NCBI GenBank assembly: GCA_050013075.1
Contig: JBEKFZ010000097.1
Span: 1 to 15,746 of the forward strand
Source: JBEKIK01 sp050013075
GTDB lineage: Bacteria > Planctomycetota > Planctomycetia > Pirellulales > Thermoguttaceae
Length of the DNA: 15,746 nucleotides
Direction of reading: 5' to 3'
Position 1 is the stretch's first letter. Each line of letters opens with the position of its first letter. Positions 12,232 through 15,746 of this stretch are shown piece by piece. The notes under the pieces are model-generated. The model was not told where the DNA came from, searched no databases, and saw nothing but the letters and a program-made list of their open reading frames with translations. Position numbers and translations under genes: made by a program.

Positions 12232-13752
12232 ATGTCCGAGCGGCCGGATTCCAAACCGATAACTTCAGCAGCGACATTGGAGGCGGCTAGACGAGATAAA
12301 CTGCGCAAAATAGACGAACTGGGTATTGACCCATGGGGCTCCCGATTTGATCATCACCAACCAATATCTGAGATCCGCAAGCGGGTGGACGAAATTGTTG
12401 TGAAACCGTCCCCAGAGTGTGAGACCGGAAAACCTCCGGTACAGCACGGCCCCCATGTTCGAGCGGCTGGACGGATTATCTTGCGGCGTCCATCGGGCAA
12501 GGTTCACTGGCTGCAGATTCGCGATTGGACGGGCACCATCCAGGTGATGATCGGCAAGACCCAGGTGGGCGATCGAAACTGGGAACTTGCCCAGTGCCTG
12601 GACCTGGGCGATCTCGTCGGCGTGGACGGTGAATTCCATCGCACCATGAAAGGCGAATTGACGATCTTTGCCGACGACCTGCATTTCCTGAGCAAGTCGA
12701 TCGAAACGCCCCCGGAAAAATGGGCCGGACTCAGCGATCCCGAACTGCGCCACCGGATGCGCTATCTGGATTTGATTTACACCGAAGGCGTCCGGGAGCG
12801 TTTTTTACGCCGGGCGAAAATCGTGCAATCGATCCGCAACACGTTGGCCGGGCAAGGATTCGTCGAGGTGGAAGGACCCACACTGCACGCCATTGCCGGC
12901 GGAGCGGCAGCCCGACCGTTCGTCACGCATCATAACGCCCTGGACATCGATCTTTTCTTGCGGATTGCCTTGGAACTGCATCTAAAGCGGCTTTTGGTGG
13001 GTGGAATCGAGCGCGTGTACGAACTGGGCCGGGTTTATCGCAACGAAGGCATAAGCCCCAGGCACAATCCCGAGTTCACCATGCTCGAGGTTTATCAGGC
13101 ATACGGCAATTACGAAACGATGATGGACCTTACCGAAGCCGTCATTGTCGATGCTATCCGCGCTTCAGGCCAGGATTTGAAACTGCCCTGGGGCGAGAAG
13201 GTGATCGACTTCACCCCGCCATTTGCCCGCAAGACATACGACCAGCTTTTTGCCGAACACACGGGCGTTTCGCCCAACGAACAGGCAGTGGTCAAGGTGG
13301 TTGCCCAGCACCTCGGCATGGAGACTGTGGGAAAACATCCAGACGTGATCAAAAGCATGGTCTTTGAGCAGGTTGTCGAGGACGTCCTGGCCGGCCCGAT
13401 ATTTGTGCTCGATTATCCGGCCAGTATATGCCCGTTGACAAAACGCAAACGCGGCAACCCGGCCGTGGCCGAGCGTTTCGAACTGTTCATCCAAGGCATG
13501 GAAGTGGCCAACGCCTACACCGAACTGAACGATCCGGACTTGCAGGAAAAACTTTTTTCCAGCCAACTCGAAGGCTTGCCGGAGGAGGAATCGATGGCCA
13601 AGATGGATCGCGATTTCATTCGGGCGCTGCGCCACGGAATGCCGCCCGCCGGCGGGCTGGGCATCGGCGTGGACCGTTTGGTTATGCTGTTGACCAACTC
13701 GCAGAGCATCCGCGAGGTGATACTGTTCCCACTTTTACGGCCAGAGGCGTAG
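12232..13752 (+). CDS. lysS: Lysyl-tRNA synthetase, class II
   Basis: This cytosolic enzyme charges tRNA-Lys with lysine at the expense of ATP. It has 506 residues, normal for LysS. The N-terminal OB-fold anticodon-binding domain runs from about 75 to 155 (GRIILRRPSGKVHWLQIRDW onwards). The catalytic domain follows with GGAAARPFVTHHNALD (223-238), motif 2 (VYRNEGISPRHNPEFTMLE, 268-286) and motif 3 (GGLGIGVDRLVMLL, 474-487), ending with REVILFPLLRPE. The usual RIAPELYLKR reads RIALELHLKR (244-253), two substitutions in an otherwise conserved block near the substrate site. ATG 12232 has only a weak purine stretch upstream (GGGATAAG). A promoter with inverted repeats lies upstream, and palindromic repeats separate the gene from the permease downstream. 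Confidence 0.96.
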   Translation: MSERPDSKPITSAATLEAARRDKLRKIDELGIDPWGSRFDHHQPISEIRKRVDEIVVKPSPECETGKPPVQHGPHVRAAGRIILRRPSGKVHWLQIRDWTGTIQVMIGKTQVGDRNWELAQCLDLGDLVGVDGEFHRTMKGELTIFADDLHFLSKSIETPPEKWAGLSDPELRHRMRYLDLIYTEGVRERFLRRAKIVQSIRNTLAGQGFVEVEGPTLHAIAGGAAARPFVTHHNALDIDLFLRIALELHLKRLLVGGIERVYELGRVYRNEGISPRHNPEFTMLEVYQAYGNYETMMDLTEAVIVDAIRASGQDLKLPWGEKVIDFTPPFARKTYDQLFAEHTGVSPNEQAVVKVVAQHLGMETVGKHPDVIKSMVFEQVVEDVLAGPIFVLDYPASICPLTKRKRGNPAVAERFELFIQGMEVANAYTELNDPDLQEKLFSSQLEGLPEEESMAKMDRDFIRALRHGMPPAGGLGIGVDRLVMLLTNSQSIREVILFPLLRPEA

Positions 13753-13776
13753 GAAATAATGAATGTTGAATGAATA

Positions 13777-13801
13777 AATGAAACCGCTTGCGGTTTCGCG
13801 C
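13777..13801. repeat. Inverted copy of the GAAACCGC palindromic repeat
   Basis: GAAACCGC-TT-GCGGTTTC (13780-13797) with its flanks is identical over 25 bases, in the opposite orientation, to 4087-4111. It lies 24 bases behind the lysS stop. Confidence 0.8.
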
Positions 13802-13820
13802 TGGGCACTTAAGTGCCCAG
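13801..13820. repeat. Perfect 20-bp palindrome CTGGGCACTTAAGTGCCCAG
   Basis: This is a fully self-complementary 20-mer directly abutting the previous repeat. It may form a terminator-like hairpin for lysS, though the following bases (CCCTAGTTGT) are not T-rich. Its centre is a TTAA. Confidence 0.8.
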
Positions 13821-13839
13821 CCCTAGTTGTCCAAAACCC

Positions 13840-13867
13840 CTGAATCCTGAACCCTGAACCCTGAATC
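13840..13867 (+). repeat. Four tandem heptamers just before the permease start
   Basis: CTGAATC, CTGAACC, CTGAACC, CTGAATC occupy 13840-13867. The array ends four bases before ATG 13872, exactly where a ribosome binding site would be expected, and none is present. Confidence 0.85.
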
Positions 13868-13871
13868 CCAC

Positions 13872-15572
13872 ATGTACAAACTACTTATTTGTTGGCGGTA
13901 TTTGTGCACGCGGTACATCGCGCTGGTACCGATCGTGAGCGTGATGTTGGGCGTGGCCACGATGATCGTGGTCAACGGCGTGATGGAGGGATTCACCTCC
14001 GAGATGCAGAATCGCATACACGGAATCCTTTCCGACGTGGTTTTGGAATCGAAGAATATGAACGGCATGCGCGACGCCGATTGGCACATGAACGAGATCC
14101 GCCACATAGCGGGCGATTCGATCGAGGCCATGACGCCCATGGTGATGGTGCCGGCATTGCTCAACTTTAGGGATATTTATGTCGGGCAATCCATCACGCA
14201 GCCCGTGCAACTGATAGGCATAGACGAAAGCAGCAAAAGTGCCGTAAGCGATTTCAGCAAATATCTGCAACACAAAGAGAACCGTGAAAAAATGAGCTGG
14301 GATCTTCGCAACGGCGAGTACGACGTCCGCGATCACCAAGTCGGTCCCGGCGGGCCGGAGCGCCCGCAAATGGCCGACGCCGGTTGGAAACATCGCAGCG
14401 AAATGGCCCGGATCAAAGCCTATCAAGAGGAGTTATTTCGAAAGGAACAGCAGGCGGCCCCGGCCGTGAATAATCCGCCTGACACAAATGGCTCCAAGAA
14501 CGTAACCGCCACTGCCTACACAAAGAAAGTCAACGACCGTAACGGCAAGAATGACATTGGCGATGCCGAAGCGGGCATGTTGCCCGTCCCCGCGCCAAAT
14601 GCTCCGGCGACCGATCCCTGGACCTATCGCGGCGTATCGCCGAATTCCTCGACTTCGCCTGGCGAAGGCAAAGCGTTCGACATGGCCACCGAGCAGCACA
14701 CCGGCATAGTGCTGGGCATTGCCATGGCCAGCAGGCGATTTCTAAAAGACAGGCAAAATCCGAGTGGGGGTTTTGAGGACCGTTTTCTTGTCCTGCCGGG
14801 CGATGACGTGGCGCTGACCACGCTCACCGTGGGCCAACCGCCGAAGTTCGTAAGTGACAACTTCACGATCGTCGATTTCTACGAAAGCAAAATGAGCGAG
14901 TACGATTCGAGTTTCGCATTTGTGCCCATCGGCAAATTGCAGGAATTGCGGGGAATGTACGATCCTACTTCCGGCAAGGGATTGGTCAACTCGATCCAGA
15001 TCAAACTCAAACCCGGCGCCAACGGCGAGGAAGTCCGCGACAAATTGGCGGCCGCGTTTCCCTGGCAGGAATACGTGGTGGAAACCTGGCGCGACAAGCA
15101 AGGGCCGCTATTGGCCGCCGTATGGACTGAAACCGCTATCCTCAACGTCCTGTTGTTTCTGATCATTACCGTGGCCGGTTTCGGCATCTTGGCCATCTTT
15201 TACATGATCGTGGTGGAAAAGACCCGCGATATCGGCATACTCAAGTCGCTGGGCGCGTCGGGCCGAGGCGTGATGGGCATCTTTTTGGCCTATGGCCTTG
15301 CGCTGGGCTTGATCGGGTCGGGCGTGGGACTGGCAATCGGGTTGCTCTTTGTTCGTTACATCAACCAGATAGCCGACCTGCTGGGCAAGATCACGGGCCG
15401 GCCGGTGTTCGATCCCACGATCTACTATTTTTATAAAATACCCACGATTATCAGGCCCTGGACGGTTGCGTGGATCATGGTTGGGGCGGTGGGCATAGCC
15501 GTGGCGGCCAGCATTTTGCCGGCCCGCCGCGCGGCCCGATTGCACCCGGTGGAGGCCCTGCGATATGAGTAA
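13872..15572 (+). CDS. ABC transporter permease, LolC/LolE (FtsX-type) family
   Basis: This is the membrane subunit of an ABC exporter of the LolCDE/MacB type, which extracts lipoproteins or other substrates from the inner membrane using ATP. The start, YKLLICWRYLCTRYIALVPI, with helix 1 (about 16-38) and VVNGVMEGFTSEMQ, matches LolC/E. The C-terminal FtsX domain has three helices at about 422-447, 469-494 and 530-550 around EKTRDIGILKSLGAS (449-463), and ends LPARRAARLHPVEALRYE. The protein has 566 residues, whereas LolC/E are usually about 400-415. The extra length lies in the periplasmic domain, about 140-280, a low-complexity stretch (for example KEQQAAPAVNNPPDTNGSKN). No Shine-Dalgarno is seen. 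The downstream frame overlaps the end by eight bases, as expected for an operon with its ATPase. Confidence 0.9.
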   Translation: MYKLLICWRYLCTRYIALVPIVSVMLGVATMIVVNGVMEGFTSEMQNRIHGILSDVVLESKNMNGMRDADWHMNEIRHIAGDSIEAMTPMVMVPALLNFRDIYVGQSITQPVQLIGIDESSKSAVSDFSKYLQHKENREKMSWDLRNGEYDVRDHQVGPGGPERPQMADAGWKHRSEMARIKAYQEELFRKEQQAAPAVNNPPDTNGSKNVTATAYTKKVNDRNGKNDIGDAEAGMLPVPAPNAPATDPWTYRGVSPNSSTSPGEGKAFDMATEQHTGIVLGIAMASRRFLKDRQNPSGGFEDRFLVLPGDDVALTTLTVGQPPKFVSDNFTIVDFYESKMSEYDSSFAFVPIGKLQELRGMYDPTSGKGLVNSIQIKLKPGANGEEVRDKLAAAFPWQEYVVETWRDKQGPLLAAVWTETAILNVLLFLIITVAGFGILAIFYMIVVEKTRDIGILKSLGASGRGVMGIFLAYGLALGLIGSGVGLAIGLLFVRYINQIADLLGKITGRPVFDPTIYYFYKIPTIIRPWTVAWIMVGAVGIAVAASILPARRAARLHPVEALRYE

Positions 15573-15746
15573 CAAAATCGAACAAATCTCGAAATCCAAA
15601 AAATCGGCCGGAACCGCGCGTTCGGAGCCAAAATCCACGCCCGAGGCCATCCTGCTTAAAGATCACCCCCATGTTATTCTCGGTCCGCATCATCCCATGA
15701 CTCAACTTCAGCAGCCCGATGAAAGTCTCGAGGCTCCGGCGCCGAT
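15565..15746 (+). CDS. Start of a downstream gene, cut by the window edge; possibly the ABC ATPase
   Basis: ATG 15565 overlaps the permease stop (ATGAGTAA), giving translational coupling. Sixty codons are visible with no stop. The segment starts MSNKIEQISKSKKSAG and is polar, with a HPHVILGPHHPMTQL stretch. No Walker A or other ABC motif is reached. Position suggests a LolD-like ATP-binding subunit with an N-terminal extension, but this is inference from context only. It could equally be another coupled protein. Confidence 0.6.
   Translation, partial: MSNKIEQISKSKKSAGTARSEPKSTPEAILLKDHPHVILGPHHPMTQLQQPDESLEAPAP

Noticed and set aside
12961..12990. Active-site defect in LysRS (RIALELHLKR instead of RIAPELYLKR)
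   Set aside because: Only two substitutions, with all motif 2 and 3 residues intact. This is more likely clade variation than loss of function.
13881..14426. Minus-strand ORF of 181 codons opposite the permease
   Set aside because: It is a shadow of the LolC/E-like gene: His-rich, with no recognisable motif.

Overview
The window looks like a stretch of planctomycete chromosome. The taxonomic call is an inference from gene content. The FabI-type enoyl reductase, the OleA-like ketoacyl synthase, the aberrant C26 peptidase and AnmK-like protein, the LolC/E-like permease with a long insertion, the moderate GC content, several genes without a clear Shine-Dalgarno, and the many short palindromic repeats between genes all fit that phylum. 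No tRNA, rRNA, CRISPR array, transposase or phage gene was found.

Layout from left to right. Positions 1-1398 hold a YoaP-type GNAT acetyltransferase whose 3' end carries a frame-shifting 71-bp-period repeat, then a poorly coding stretch. Positions 1399-3975 hold a fabI paralogue, a RelE-like toxin with its HTH antitoxin read from a leaderless-looking promoter, and, on the minus strand, an OleA/FabH-like condensing enzyme whose stop codon overlaps the antitoxin stop. Positions 3976-4560 are a repeat-rich and possibly structured gap. Positions 4561-6716 hold a class I glutamine-amidotransferase-like protein (peptidase C26) with its nucleophile cysteine displaced by one residue, two families of palindromic repeats, and an AnmK-family protein without the usual phosphate-binding signature. 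Positions 6997-7840 hold a 29-residue very basic protein and a two-helix membrane protein with an L7/L12-like tail, broken by an in-frame TAG. Positions 8077-9381 encode a family 2/21 glycosyltransferase and 9652-11970 a 772-residue single-pass protein of unknown function. Positions 12232-15746 hold lysS, a LolC/E-like permease and the start of an overlapping next gene, perhaps its ATPase partner.

The genes read mostly as separate transcription units divided by palindromic repeats. Clear couplings are toxin-antitoxin (10-nt gap) and permease-downstream ORF (8-nt overlap). Two lipid genes (enoyl reductase and OleA-like synthase) flank the toxin-antitoxin pair. Two peptidoglycan/amino-acid-type enzymes with altered active sites sit next to each other. 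No defence island or other complete new system is evident. The most unusual items are the altered C26/AnmK-like pair, the amber-interrupted membrane protein with an L12-like tail, the tiny basic protein, and the leaderless toxin-antitoxin promoter.
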